Assembly (NCBI RefSeq): GCF_013033965.1
Contig: NZ_WQFE01000011.1
Coordinates: forward strand, 121,267 to 185,266
Reading direction: 5' to 3'
Length of the DNA stretch: 64,000 nt
DNA from: Ruegeria atlantica
Lineage (GTDB): Bacteria; Pseudomonadota; Alphaproteobacteria; Rhodobacterales; Rhodobacteraceae
This document shows, piece by piece, positions 34,233-42,703 of the stretch. Each line of letters opens with the position of its first letter. Position 1 is the stretch's first letter. Under the pieces are notes generated by a model. That model did not search any database and was not told the origin of the DNA. It saw only the letters and a program-made list of their open reading frames with translations. Position numbers and translations under genes: made by a program.

Positions 34233-36032
34233 TTATCCGTCCATTTTCAACGCAGAGATGAATGCCTCCTGTGGGATATCAACTTTGCCGAACTGACGCA
34301 TCTTCTTTTTTCCCGCCTTCTGCTTATCCAGCAGTTTGCGTTTCCGCGTGGCGTCGCCTCCGTAGCACTTCGCGGTCACGTCCTTGCGCAGGGCCGAGAG
34401 GGTCTCGCGGGCGATGACCTTGCCTCCGATGGCGGCCTGGATCGGGATTTTGAACATGTGGCGCGGGATCAGGTCCTTGAGCTTTTCGCACATCGCCCGG
34501 CCCCGCATCTCGGCGCGATCGCGGTGAACCATGGTCGACAGCGCATCGACCGGCTCGTCATTCACCAGCACCGACATCTTGACCAGATTATCCTCGGTAT
34601 AGCCGGTCATCTGGTAGTCGAACGAGGCATAGCCCTTGGTCACCGATTTCAGGCGGTCGTAGAAGTCAAAGACGACCTCGTTCAGCGGCAGGTCATAGAC
34701 GACCATGGCGCGGCTGCCTGCATAGGTCAGGTCCAGCTGGATGCCGCGGCGGTCCTGGCACAGTTTCAGCACGTCGCCGAGGTATTCGTCGGGCACCAGA
34801 ATGGTCGCCTTGATGCGCGGTTCCTCGATATGGTCGACCTTCGACGGGTCGGGCATGTCGGCGGGGTTGTGCAGCTCGATCATCTCGCCGTCTTTCATGT
34901 AGACGTGATAGATCACCGACGGCGCGGTGGTGATGAGCTCGATATCATATTCGCGTTCGATGCGGTCGCGGATGACCTCAAGGTGCAGAAGCCCGAGGAA
35001 GCCGCAGCGGAAGCCAAAGCCAAGTGCGGCCGAGGTTTCCATTTCAAAGCTAAAGCTGGCGTCGTTCAGGGCCAACTTGTCGATCGCGTCGCGCAGGTCC
35101 TCGAATTCCGCGCTGTCCACGGGGAAGAGACCACAGAACACAACTGGCTGCGCGGGTTTGAAGCCCGTCAGGGCCTCTTCGGTGCCGTTGCGGTCATTGG
35201 TGATGGTGTCGCCGACGCGGGTGTCGCGAACCTGTTTGATCGAAGCGGTCAGGAAGCCGATCTCACCGGGGCCAAGGCTGTCGACCATCTCCATCTCGGG
35301 CCGGAAGACGCCGACCCGGTCCACATGGTGCAGGGTGCCGTTCGACATGAACTTGACCCGCATTCCCTTTTTCAGTGTGCCGTCCATGATGCGGACCAGA
35401 ACGATCACGCCGAGATAAGCGTCGTACCAGGAATCCACCAGCATCGCCTTGAGCGGCGCGTCGAGATTGCCCTGCGGTGCGGGCAGTTGCTGCACGATGG
35501 CTTCCAGCGTCTCGTGGATGCCCTGCCCCGTCTTGGCGCTGACCTGAATCGCATCGGTCGCGTCGATGCCAATCACATCCTCGATCTGTTCGGCCACGCG
35601 ATCACAATCGGACGCGGGCAGGTCGATTTTGTTCAGCACCGGCACGATCTCGTGGTCAGCGTCGATGGCCTGATAGACATTGGCCAGCGTCTGCGCCTCG
35701 ACGCCCTGGGTGCTGTCGACGACCAGCAGCGAGCCTTCGACGGCGCGCATGGAGCGGGAGACCTCATAAGCGAAGTCCACGTGGCCAGGGGTGTCGATCA
35801 GGTTCAGGACATAGGCCTCACCATTGTCGGCGGTGTAGTCGATGCGGACGGTGTTGGCCTTGATGGTGATGCCCCGCTCGCGCTCGATATCCATGCTGTC
35901 GAGCAGCTGTTCCTTCATGTCGCGATCCTTGACCGTCCCGGTCTCCTGGATGAGCCGGTCGGCAAGGGTGGATTTGCCATGGTCGATATGGGCGACGATG
36001 GAGAAATTGCGGATATGGGCGAGGTCTGTCAT
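34233..36032 (-). CDS. lepA: Elongation factor 4 (LepA) GTPase
   Basis: A 599-residue ribosomal GTPase. G1 AHIDHGKST lies at about 15-23, followed by the switch I region [14 protein letters not shown]3 DTPGHVDF, G4 NKID, LepA-specific domain IV and the basic C-terminal end [21 protein letters not shown]. It binds ribosomes and affects translation under stress. ATG 36030-36032 gives the standard [21 protein letters not shown]; the 17 upstream codons are not conserved. No clear Shine-Dalgarno precedes the start. It is the only core gene between two unusual genes, with the 475-residue gene coupled to its stop. Confidence 0.98.
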   Translation of the reverse strand: MTDLAHIRNFSIVAHIDHGKSTLADRLIQETGTVKDRDMKEQLLDSMDIERERGITIKANTVRIDYTADNGEAYVLNLIDTPGHVDFAYEVSRSMRAVEGSLLVVDSTQGVEAQTLANVYQAIDADHEIVPVLNKIDLPASDCDRVAEQIEDVIGIDATDAIQVSAKTGQGIHETLEAIVQQLPAPQGNLDAPLKAMLVDSWYDAYLGVIVLVRIMDGTLKKGMRVKFMSNGTLHHVDRVGVFRPEMEMVDSLGPGEIGFLTASIKQVRDTRVGDTITNDRNGTEEALTGFKPAQPVVFCGLFPVDSAEFEDLRDAIDKLALNDASFSFEMETSAALGFGFRCGFLGLLHLEVIRDRIEREYDIELITTAPSVIYHVYMKDGEMIELHNPADMPDPSKVDHIEEPRIKATILVPDEYLGDVLKLCQDRRGIQLDLTYAGSRAMVVYDLPLNEVVFDFYDRLKSVTKGYASFDYQMTGYTEDNLVKMSVLVNDEPVDALSTMVHRDRAEMRGRAMCEKLKDLIPRHMFKIPIQAAIGGKVIARETLSALRKDVTAKCYGGDATRKRKLLDKQKAGKKKMRQFGKVDIPQEAFISALKMDG

Positions 36033-36107
36033 GGGTTGGGGATATGTATTAAGTGATAGCCGAAGGCAATGGTCCAAGAGCAACTACGGCTTGGCAAGGT
36101 AAGAATA

Positions 36108-37619
36108 ATGAGCAGTTATGACGCCACGAAGAGATTGGGATGGATTTCCACGCTTAGTCGAAGAGTCCTGCTCGCCAGATATCTCTTGCGAGCTTTGGGT
36201 GAGATTTCCGATTCTATCGAAGATATGAACCTTAGGCACACAACATTGCTTAGAGCAATGGGAACATCTCTGATCGCGTTAGACCTTGATAACGGTGTTA
36301 CTTCTCGCAGCGCTGCGCCCTACTATCCCAAGAACCGCCCCACGAGTTACGCGATAAAAGCCAGACAAATACCTAGATTCAACTTTCAATTAGACACAGG
36401 TCCAACCCCTGCCATAACAATCCTGTTGGACAACGGCAAAACGCTTCAGGGCACCCAAGAGATCGAAATCGACCCCGGCGAACCATCTGATCTCCTTAGC
36501 TATGAAATTGACATCATTTCTCGCGGCACGAATTTGTCTTCAAAGCGAGTGACCACCGAAAGAGGACGGCGTTTACGTGACGAACCTCTTTGGGAATCAA
36601 TTGCGTCCATTTGGGCACGGAACCCTCAGGTTTCCAAGTTAGCTAACAAAACTAGGCGCGCGCTGCGCCAGGCGAACAGAGAAACGAATGGACATTTTGA
36701 CTTCTGGGTAACTTACTATGATAGCCTTGTAAAAGGTGAGCCACTCGATCCGGAATTGTTACGGAATGTGGCCTCCATTTCCCCAAGTATTTGGTCAAAC
36801 GGGCATGAAGCTGTAGCTGCGGAAATCAAACATCTTCAGGCAGCACTTCTTGCTCGAAAACTACCGCAAGCAGAAGTTGTTGAAATTAACCCTGACACTG
36901 GCGATTTCCGAGCGATACCCATTCCACTACAGAACATTCCACTTCTGTCAGCACTTTTTACAAACATTTCTGACTCACTTGAGGATGCCATACAGGGAAC
37001 CAATGGTTTATCGGAGCAATCGAGTGAGTTTCGAAAGATTACCCGTGCAACCAAACGCTATGGGAATGACCCTCAGCAAGCAGAAATGACACTTACCGCG
37101 ATCGCCAAGGGGCTTCGCCGTCAAATACACGAAACCAAATATCTACCAGATAGCGAAGATAACCTTGCCCTATTAGAAGCGGTCGAAGAAGGGGTAAGGG
37201 GTATTCGCGCCAATCACCCGGAAGTGGCCGCAAACCGGGAGCAACTCGCGCGGCAAGCCTTCTCTGAGCTTGATGGCAGTGCCCAAAAACTATTGGAGGA
37301 AGCACAACCAATTTTGGTGGAACTAAGCGAAGGCAGTATGGCCGAGGATTTCGCCGAAGATATCCCCTCGCTCGTTAACGACAGCTTACTCCCATTGCCA
37401 ACCGGCGCTCCTCCTCTGCCCGGCACAGACGCAGCGACGCGTGTGTTCAGCAGAACGTCGAAGATGGCGTTGCTAAGAGAGAAAATACTGGACCATGGTT
37501 CGCAACTTCATGATAGCCAGGAAGGAAAAACACTCCGTGTAGGTCTAGCTGGTACTGCGGTTGGTGATTTATTGTATCGGATCGTGCGACTAGGGCTGCA
37601 ACTATTGGGTGTCATCTGA
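36108..37619 (+). CDS. Unknown protein divergent from lepA
   Basis: A 503-residue protein, mainly helical, of moderately low GC. Recognisable is a segment near 205-245, FWVTYYDSLVKGEPLDPELLRNVASISPSIWSNG followed by HEAVAAEIKHL. I have seen variants of this tryptophan-rich block (WYxxxLxGxPLxxxLxxxVAxIP..IWexG) in otherwise unrelated alphaproteobacterial hypotheticals. The C-terminus has a hydrophobic stretch LAGTAVGDLLYRIVRLGLQLLGVI that may contact a membrane. ATG 36108 follows AAGG; a start 13 codons earlier is possible. It lies 75 bases from lepA, transcribed away, with no partner gene. No function can be given. Confidence 0.75.
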   Translation: MSSYDATKRLGWISTLSRRVLLARYLLRALGEISDSIEDMNLRHTTLLRAMGTSLIALDLDNGVTSRSAAPYYPKNRPTSYAIKARQIPRFNFQLDTGPTPAITILLDNGKTLQGTQEIEIDPGEPSDLLSYEIDIISRGTNLSSKRVTTERGRRLRDEPLWESIASIWARNPQVSKLANKTRRALRQANRETNGHFDFWVTYYDSLVKGEPLDPELLRNVASISPSIWSNGHEAVAAEIKHLQAALLARKLPQAEVVEINPDTGDFRAIPIPLQNIPLLSALFTNISDSLEDAIQGTNGLSEQSSEFRKITRATKRYGNDPQQAEMTLTAIAKGLRRQIHETKYLPDSEDNLALLEAVEEGVRGIRANHPEVAANREQLARQAFSELDGSAQKLLEEAQPILVELSEGSMAEDFAEDIPSLVNDSLLPLPTGAPPLPGTDAATRVFSRTSKMALLREKILDHGSQLHDSQEGKTLRVGLAGTAVGDLLYRIVRLGLQLLGVI

Positions 37620-37737
37620 ACGAGAACTCACTGATGCAATTTTTGTGAATTGATTGAACAACAAGTTTGATTCATACTCCGCTGCAGACCGAGAGGGGCA
37701 TCAGACCCGTCCGGGCAGGCAAAAACGAGGCATGAGC

Positions 37738-38046
37738 ATGAAACAGTTCCTCTTAATCGCATTCTGTGCCACGTCGTTGACGGCGGTGGCTCCGGTCGCA
37801 GAGGCGGCGCAGATCAAACGGGCGTGTCTGGCGTCGGATCGGTCGGCGGCGACGCGGGATCGGTGCAATTGCATTCAACGGGTGGCCAATCAGGCGCTGA
37901 CTCGCAGCGATCAGAAGACCGTCGCCAAGTGGTTCAAAGACCCGCACCAGGCGCAGGAACTCAAGATGTCGAAAACCGCGCGCGACGATGCGCTCTGGGA
38001 CCGGTATCGGAACTTCGGCCAGATGGCTCAGGCGATCTGCAGCTAA
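37738..38046 (+). CDS. Small secreted cysteine-containing protein
   Basis: A 102-residue protein with a signal peptide (MKQFLLIAFCATSLTAVAPVAEAA, cut after about residue 24). The mature domain has four cysteines (CLAS, CNC, final QAICS), which could form two disulfides. The pattern CxxxxxSxxTxxRCxCIQxVANQxLTxxDQ, with RYRNFGQMAQAICS at the end, is one I recognise in roseobacter hypotheticals. GAGG lies seven bases before ATG 37738; a start two codons earlier is too close to it. It is upstream of a LysR gene but not obviously related. The function is unknown. Confidence 0.82.
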   Translation: MKQFLLIAFCATSLTAVAPVAEAAQIKRACLASDRSAATRDRCNCIQRVANQALTRSDQKTVAKWFKDPHQAQELKMSKTARDDALWDRYRNFGQMAQAICS

Positions 38047-38110
38047 GCTCATCAATCCTTGACCTGACCCGAACTGCACCCCAGAAAAGGCGCAGCGAAA
38101 GGGATATCTA

Positions 38111-39052
38111 ATGGTGATGAAAGGGCTGACCCTGCGCGGCCTCGAAGTGTTCGAGGCGCTGGCGCGGACGGGATCGGTGGCGCAGGCCGCCGAGATCACG
38201 GGGCTCAGCCAACCGTCAGTGTCCCAGCAATTGCGCAATCTGGAAAAGGCCGTGGGCACCGATCTGGTGGATCATACACGCCGCCCGATGCGCCTGACGC
38301 AGGCCGGGCGCAGTTTTCTGGCTCGCGCACAGGCGGTTCTGGCCGAGCTGCAAATGGCCCAAAGCGAGCTGACCGTGATGGACCTGGGTCACCTTGCAAC
38401 CTTGTCCATAGGTCTGATTGACGATTTCGACAATGACCTGACCCCGCGGCTGGCCACTTTACTGGCTGAAAGTCTGACACGGTCAAAGTTCAAACTGATC
38501 ACCCTGCCCAGTCTCGACCTCTTCGAAGAACTAGAAGCACAGCGCCTTCACCTGGTGGTGTCCGCCCATAGCGGCGAGGTGCTTGAGGGCGTGGTCGAGT
38601 ACCCTCTGGTCCGTGATCCCTTTATTCTGGTGGCGCCAAGAGGGGTAGAAAACGCCATGCAGGAACTGCCCTTCCTGCGCTATGCCCGTGAACAGCTGAT
38701 CAGCCGTCAGATCGAAGCCCATCTGGCGCGACAGCAGCTGGAGTTCGAGGAACGGTTCGAAATCGGTTCACATCTGGCGCTGATGGCAATGGTCGCGCGC
38801 GGCCTCGGCTGGGCCATCACCACGCCGCTGGGCTATATGCGGGCGGCGCGATTCCACGATGGGCTCGAGGCCCACCCTGCCCCGATCGGAGACGTTTCGC
38901 GGACGATTTCCCTGTTCACACGCACGGACTGGTCGGATCAGGTCCCACAAGAAGTCGCAGGTATGATGCGCCGCCTTATGGGTAGCCAGATCGTCGCCCC
39001 GGCCCTGGCGCAATTGCCGTGGCTGAACACCCGCCTAAAGCTGATGAGCTAA
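38111..39052 (+). CDS. LysR-family transcriptional regulator
   Basis: A 313-residue LTTR. The N-terminal winged helix-turn-helix (about 5-65; LRGLEVFEALARTGSVAQAAEITG, then SQPSVSQQLRNLEKAVG) precedes a linker helix and a two-lobed effector domain (about 95-300). GGGATATCTA precedes the ATG. The last 4 bases overlap the convergent phosphatase gene. LysR proteins usually regulate a divergent gene; the only divergent candidate is absent, since the upstream gene is on the same strand, so its target is not evident. Confidence 0.93.
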   Translation: MVMKGLTLRGLEVFEALARTGSVAQAAEITGLSQPSVSQQLRNLEKAVGTDLVDHTRRPMRLTQAGRSFLARAQAVLAELQMAQSELTVMDLGHLATLSIGLIDDFDNDLTPRLATLLAESLTRSKFKLITLPSLDLFEELEAQRLHLVVSAHSGEVLEGVVEYPLVRDPFILVAPRGVENAMQELPFLRYAREQLISRQIEAHLARQQLEFEERFEIGSHLALMAMVARGLGWAITTPLGYMRAARFHDGLEAHPAPIGDVSRTISLFTRTDWSDQVPQEVAGMMRRLMGSQIVAPALAQLPWLNTRLKLMS

Positions 39053-39492
39053 CCGCGCAGATGCGCATCCAGACCTTCGACCGCCGCCTCGATCAGATCC
39101 AGCGCTCCATCGAAATCTCGGGTATAGTACGGGTCCGGGATGTGATCCGAACCGAGATGCGGCGCGAAGTCCGTCAGCAAACGCACCGGTGTTTCGTTGC
39201 CCGCAGGCCGCATAGCCACGATATCCGCGATGTTGTCGGCGTCCATGCCGATGATCAGATCGAATTTATCAAAGTCCTCGGCCATGAATTGCCGCGCCCG
39301 CAGGTCGTCCAGTTCTATGCCGCGCGACCGTGCCGCCTTTAGCATCGGGCCGTAAGGCGGTTCACCGACGTGCCAGCCCGATGTTCCGGCACTGTCGGTG
39401 CGGTGGTGCGGCGCGCGGACGCGAAAGGCTCCCTCGGCGGCGGGAGAACGGCAGATATTGCCCAGACAGACGAACAGGATACGGTGGGTCAT
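39049..39492 (-). CDS. Low-molecular-weight protein-tyrosine phosphatase
   Basis: A 147-residue protein with the P-loop CLGNICRSP (Cys9, Arg15) at the N-terminus, SAGTSGWHVGEPP, and the general-acid DPYY motif near residue 119. The enzyme removes phosphate from tyrosines, or in some relatives from arginine or small substrates, in the cytoplasm. It overlaps the LysR stop by 4 bases (convergent), and its start lies 28 bases from the divergent sirtuin gene, so the two share a short promoter region. All catalytic residues are present. Confidence 0.95.
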   Translation of the reverse strand: MTHRILFVCLGNICRSPAAEGAFRVRAPHHRTDSAGTSGWHVGEPPYGPMLKAARSRGIELDDLRARQFMAEDFDKFDLIIGMDADNIADIVAMRPAGNETPVRLLTDFAPHLGSDHIPDPYYTRDFDGALDLIEAAVEGLDAHLRG

Positions 39493-39520
39493 GAATCACG
39501 GTGTAACGCGAAGGGCCAAG

Positions 39521-40216
39521 ATGGAAAAGATCGTCATTCTGACAGGGGCAGGAATTTCCGCCGAAAGCGGATTGGGCACGTTCCGCGATGAGGGCGGCCT
39601 GTGGGCCCAGCATCGGATCGAAGACGTTGCCACGCCCGAGGGGTTCGTACGTGATCCCGCGCTGGTGCACAGGTTTTATAACGCCCGTCGCGTTCAAGCT
39701 GCCAAGGCGCAACCGAACGCGGCGCACGAAGCGCTTGCCAGATTGCAGCGGGACTGGCCCGGAGAGGTTGTGATCGTCACGCAAAACGTCGATAGCCTGC
39801 ACGAAGCCGGTGGCGCGCAAGACGTGATCCACATGCATGGAACACTGGCCGGGGCACTTTGCGCGGCCTGCGATCACCGCTGGACAGCGCCGCCCGAGAT
39901 GTCCGTGGGCGAACCCTGCCCCGCTTGCGCCGCCGCTACTGCACGCCCCGATGTCGTCTGGTTTGGTGAGATGCCCTATCAGATGGATGCCATCTATAAC
40001 CATCTGGCGGGCGCGAGGCTCTTCGCCGCCATCGGCACTTCGGGTCAGGTCTATCCCGCTGCGGCGTTCGTACACGAGGCCGCGATGTCCGGTGCCAGAA
40101 CAGTTGAACTGAACCTCGACCCGTCGACCGGCGCGTCCAGTTTCGACGACGTTGTACTGGGTCCCGCTACAGAAACCGTTCCCCGCTGGGTCGATCAGAT
40201 GCTGATTTCGCAATAG
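39521..40216 (+). CDS. NAD-dependent protein deacylase, sirtuin (CobB class)
   Basis: A 231-residue sirtuin: GAGISAESGLGTFR (9-22), VTQNVD (86-91), catalytic His106 in IHMHG, and zinc-binding Cys114, Cys117, Cys133 and Cys136. Tyr53 and Arg56 in FYNARR correspond to the pair that gives class III sirtuins (CobB, SIRT5) preference for succinyl or malonyl lysine. AAGGG precedes ATG 39521; two upstream in-frame ATGs would place the start in the neighbouring phosphatase. It removes acyl groups from lysines using NAD, releasing nicotinamide. Confidence 0.95.
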   Translation: MEKIVILTGAGISAESGLGTFRDEGGLWAQHRIEDVATPEGFVRDPALVHRFYNARRVQAAKAQPNAAHEALARLQRDWPGEVVIVTQNVDSLHEAGGAQDVIHMHGTLAGALCAACDHRWTAPPEMSVGEPCPACAAATARPDVVWFGEMPYQMDAIYNHLAGARLFAAIGTSGQVYPAAAFVHEAAMSGARTVELNLDPSTGASSFDDVVLGPATETVPRWVDQMLISQ

Positions 40217-40284
40217 GGTGAAACCCACAGACAAAGGGCGGATTTCCCTGCTATACTAGTACTCTAACAACCCGAGAGGTCCCC

Positions 40285-40893
40285 ATGACAGACCCCCAGA
40301 ACCAACAAGGTGAAATCCTTGATGACGGTAGCCTCGATCCGCGTGATGCCCTAGGTGATCAGTTAACGGACCTGTGGTGGACATTCCTGCTGCGCGGTAT
40401 TCTGGCCGGGGTGCTTGGGATCGCGGCGCTGTTCTGGCCGACGGGCAGCATTTCGTTGCTGATCCGCCTGGTGGGTGTGCTGTTAGTCCTCGATGGAGGC
40501 CTGACGCTGCTGGGGTTCGGCCGGCGCGGCATAATTGGGGGTTTCGGCCTGGGGGCGCTTCTGATCGGACTGATCCTGCTGATCTGGCCAGAAGGCGTCG
40601 CGCGCCTGGCGTTCTTCCTGCTGGGGGCCTGGGCATTGATTGTCGGAATAGGCTCACTGATGGCTTGGCGGCAATTGCCCGATGCGCATTCGGACGCATC
40701 CACAATGCGCAATTCAGGTATTGTCGCGCTGTTGATCGGCATCGTTCTTTTGTTCTGGCCAGGCAGCGGCATGGTGGCACTCGGCTGGGCGATTGCCTTT
40801 TCTGCGCTGGCCTTTGCAGCGGTAATGCTTTGGCTGGCCATGCGGTTCAAACGCGCCCATGACCGCGTGGCAATGCGGGTGGTTAACCGATAA
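40285..40893 (+). CDS. HdeD/DUF308 family membrane protein
   Basis: A 202-residue inner-membrane protein with six hydrophobic helices in three pairs, each with the DUF308 theme LLRGILAGVLGIAALFWP, LGALLIGLILLIWPE and ALLIGIVLLFWPG, where a helix ends at a WP motif. The cytoplasmic head of about 30 residues is acidic. HdeD is linked to acid resistance in enterobacteria; elsewhere the role is not known. CCCGAGAGG precedes the ATG. It is monocistronic. Confidence 0.92.
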   Translation: MTDPQNQQGEILDDGSLDPRDALGDQLTDLWWTFLLRGILAGVLGIAALFWPTGSISLLIRLVGVLLVLDGGLTLLGFGRRGIIGGFGLGALLIGLILLIWPEGVARLAFFLLGAWALIVGIGSLMAWRQLPDAHSDASTMRNSGIVALLIGIVLLFWPGSGMVALGWAIAFSALAFAAVMLWLAMRFKRAHDRVAMRVVNR

Positions 40894-40980
40894 GCCATTT
40901 CCGCAACCACAGCAGGCCGGGAAAAACCCGGCCTGACGCATGGATGACGGCCGCAACCCGGCCCGAAGACAGGCGCAACC

Positions 40981-41454
40981 CTAGTTCGAGTGCGAACCGT
41001 GGCCGCCTGCATCATTACGTTCCAGATCAACCGGAATTTCGATCTCGACCTCACCCGCATTCTCGAAGATCAGCGTAACAGGTACAGTTGCGTCCTGTTC
41101 AAACGGTGCCGTCAGGCCCATGAACATCACGTGATCGCCGCCACGCTTTAGCATGTGCGCTTCGCCAGCCGGGATGACAAAGCCTTCTTCGACATGGGTC
41201 ATTTTGGCGACACCATTTTCGTCAACGATATGGGTATGCAACTCGACCCGGGCCGCAGCGTCAGATTTCACGCCGATCAAACGGTCATCGGTCGTGCCGT
41301 CGTTCTGGATCATCATGAACGCCGCGCCAGCCTTAGCTGTTTTTCCCGAGGATCGTGCATAAGCGTCATCAACGGTGATGATGTCCTGCGCAAAAGCGGC
41401 CGTAGCAAGCGTCGCGGCAGCAAAGGTGGTCAGCAGTTTGGATGTAAGGGACAT
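40981..41454 (-). CDS. Periplasmic copper chaperone PCu(A)C
   Basis: A 157-residue protein with a signal peptide (LTSKLLTTFAAATLATAAFA) and the PCu(A)C domain. Copper ligands are in the pattern H..M...H.M: ELHTHIVDENGVAKMTHV, GEAHMLKRGG and DHVMFMGL. A His-rich tail (GGHGSHSN) may add a site. It delivers Cu(I) to cytochrome oxidase CuA in partnership with Sco-type proteins. ATG 41452-41454 starts the signal peptide; 16 upstream codons are discarded. A DUF2946-like gene begins upstream on the same strand with 44 bases between. Confidence 0.94.
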   Translation of the reverse strand: MSLTSKLLTTFAAATLATAAFAQDIITVDDAYARSSGKTAKAGAAFMMIQNDGTTDDRLIGVKSDAAARVELHTHIVDENGVAKMTHVEEGFVIPAGEAHMLKRGGDHVMFMGLTAPFEQDATVPVTLIFENAGEVEIEIPVDLERNDAGGHGSHSN

Positions 41455-41498
41455 AACGCCTCTCCTGTAGTTTGGTGTTCGATAAGAATTAAAATGAA

Positions 41499-41849
41499 TC
41501 AAACACTTGCAGGAGGCGAACGGGCAGGCTGAGCCGGAATCGGCAGAGCGATCAGGTTCTCGGTCACGCGCGACGGCAAGGGACGGTCGTTTTCCGGAGC
41601 AACCGGCAAAGACGGTTCCGCAATAATCACCGCACCTAAAAGGGTCAGTGCATAGTCAGGACAGAAATGCGGGGCCCGAGTCGGTTGCCCCTCGGCATCC
41701 ATATAGACGACAACCGGACCAGTTCCGGTGCACAACACCATGTGGCCCACCGCCCGGTCCAAACCGCGCGATGCGGCAACTCCCTGCCCGGTCAGAACGA
41801 CGAGCAGCGACAGCGCAAAAGGCAGGAATCTGTTCAGAACGGGTTTCAT
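41499..41849 (-). CDS. Small secreted/membrane protein beside the copper chaperone (DUF2946-like)
   Basis: A 116-residue protein with an N-terminal hydrophobic segment (FLPFALSLLVVLTGQGVAA). It then has MVLCTGTGPVVVYMDAEGQPT, followed by APHFCPDYALTLLGA and a Pro/Ala tail. The C..HxCPD cysteine arrangement recalls DUF2946 proteins found with copper genes, where CPDC is usual; here the second cysteine of the pair is Tyr. It precedes the PCu(A)C gene and is probably co-transcribed. A role in copper handling is inferred from position only. Confidence 0.8.
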   Translation of the reverse strand: MKPVLNRFLPFALSLLVVLTGQGVAASRGLDRAVGHMVLCTGTGPVVVYMDAEGQPTRAPHFCPDYALTLLGAVIIAEPSLPVAPENDRPLPSRVTENLIALPIPAQPARSPPASV

Positions 41850-41930
41850 CCTGTCCCGATATACGCCCCAGACGAAACGGGCTTCAAGCGCAATCAGTCA
41901 CGCCTGAAGCCCAGGGCCGGGAGGACAATG

Positions 41931-42080
41931 TCAGCGGTCCAGTTCCGGACGCTTGACGGACCCTTTGGTCAGGCTTGTATGCAGCCGATTCACCCGACGC
42001 TGCATCCGCAGACATGCCCCAAACGTTTTGCCGAAAAAGTCGGCCAGAAGGGAGAAAGAAGGTAATGATTTTAACGACAT
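41931..42080 (-). CDS. Possible 49-residue basic peptide
   Basis: An open frame MSLKSLPSFSLLADFFGKTF... of 49 codons preceded by GCGGAG nine bases upstream. It has a hydrophobic first half and a basic second half (RMQRRVNRLHTSLTKG), as in small DUF1127-like peptides of alphaproteobacteria. No family match is certain; it may not be expressed. Confidence 0.3.
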   Translation of the reverse strand: MSLKSLPSFSLLADFFGKTFGACLRMQRRVNRLHTSLTKGSVKRPELDR

Positions 42081-42200
42081 GAGGCTGAACTCCGCCAGAT
42101 GAATATGCTTGAACATAATATGGGAAGAGCAAACGGTATGTGAACAATTTCACCCATTGCGGAATTTTAATTCCATTTAGTAAACAGAGTTCTGCACAAC

Positions 42201-42232
42201 AAAAAAGCCCCGCACCAAAACGGTACGGGGCC
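42201..42232 (-). terminator. Rho-independent terminator of rpmB
   Basis: GCCCCGCACC (42207-42216) and GGTACGGGGC (42222-42231) pair with one mismatch. On the minus strand the stem is followed by TTTTTT. It lies 24 bases past the rpmB stop. Confidence 0.9.
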
Positions 42233-42255
42233 TCAATTCTTGCAGGAAAAAGGGC

Positions 42256-42543
42256 TTAGGCCGAAGCTTGCGCCTTGGCGATTTCCTTTTTCACTTTCAA
42301 TGCGTTGTCGGACAGCTCATCATCCTTAGCTTTCGCCAGGAACGCATCCAGACCACCGCGGTGGTCAACCGAACGCAGTGCAGCCGCCGAGATGCGCAGC
42401 TTGACGCCACGACCCAGGGTTTCCGACTGCAGCGTAACGTCGTTCAGGTTGGGCAGAAAACGACGACGAGTTCTGTTTTTGGCGTGGCTGACATTGTTGC
42501 CAGTCATCGGGCCTTTTCCGGTCAGTTCGCAACGGCGCGACAT
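42256..42543 (-). CDS. rpmB: 50S ribosomal protein L28
   Basis: A 95-residue basic protein with the L28 signature: [60 protein letters not shown], plus the alphaproteobacterial C-terminal extension to about 95-97 residues. It is part of the large ribosomal subunit. It is a single gene with its own terminator, not linked to rpmG, as is usual in this group. Confidence 0.98.
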   Translation of the reverse strand: MSRRCELTGKGPMTGNNVSHAKNRTRRRFLPNLNDVTLQSETLGRGVKLRISAAALRSVDHRGGLDAFLAKAKDDELSDNALKVKKEIAKAQASA

Positions 42544-42703
42544 GGTTTCTTCCTTTGTTTCTGGAGGCCAGGCTATTCACCCTCGGCCAAATCACAAGGG
42601 GCGCAACCCGAAGTCGCGCCCGAAAACTGGTTGGATGCGTGTAGTGGGAATCGCCGGGAGGGTCAAGACACGTGGCGTGAATTCTTTGACCAACGCTACA
42701 TTC

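Larger units (their letters stand above)
41850..42255. other. Intergenic stretch between copper and rpmB units
   Basis: About 400 bases, AT-rich near 42050-42200. It contains one weakly supported small frame (41931-42080, minus; annotated separately) and the rpmB terminator (42201-42232). Nothing else is recognised. Confidence 0.5.

Noticed and set aside
34143..36056. 637-codon open frame on the plus strand
   Set aside because: It is antisense to lepA, whose motifs and length are unmistakable; the product has no domain and is His/Val/Asp-rich as expected of a shadow frame.
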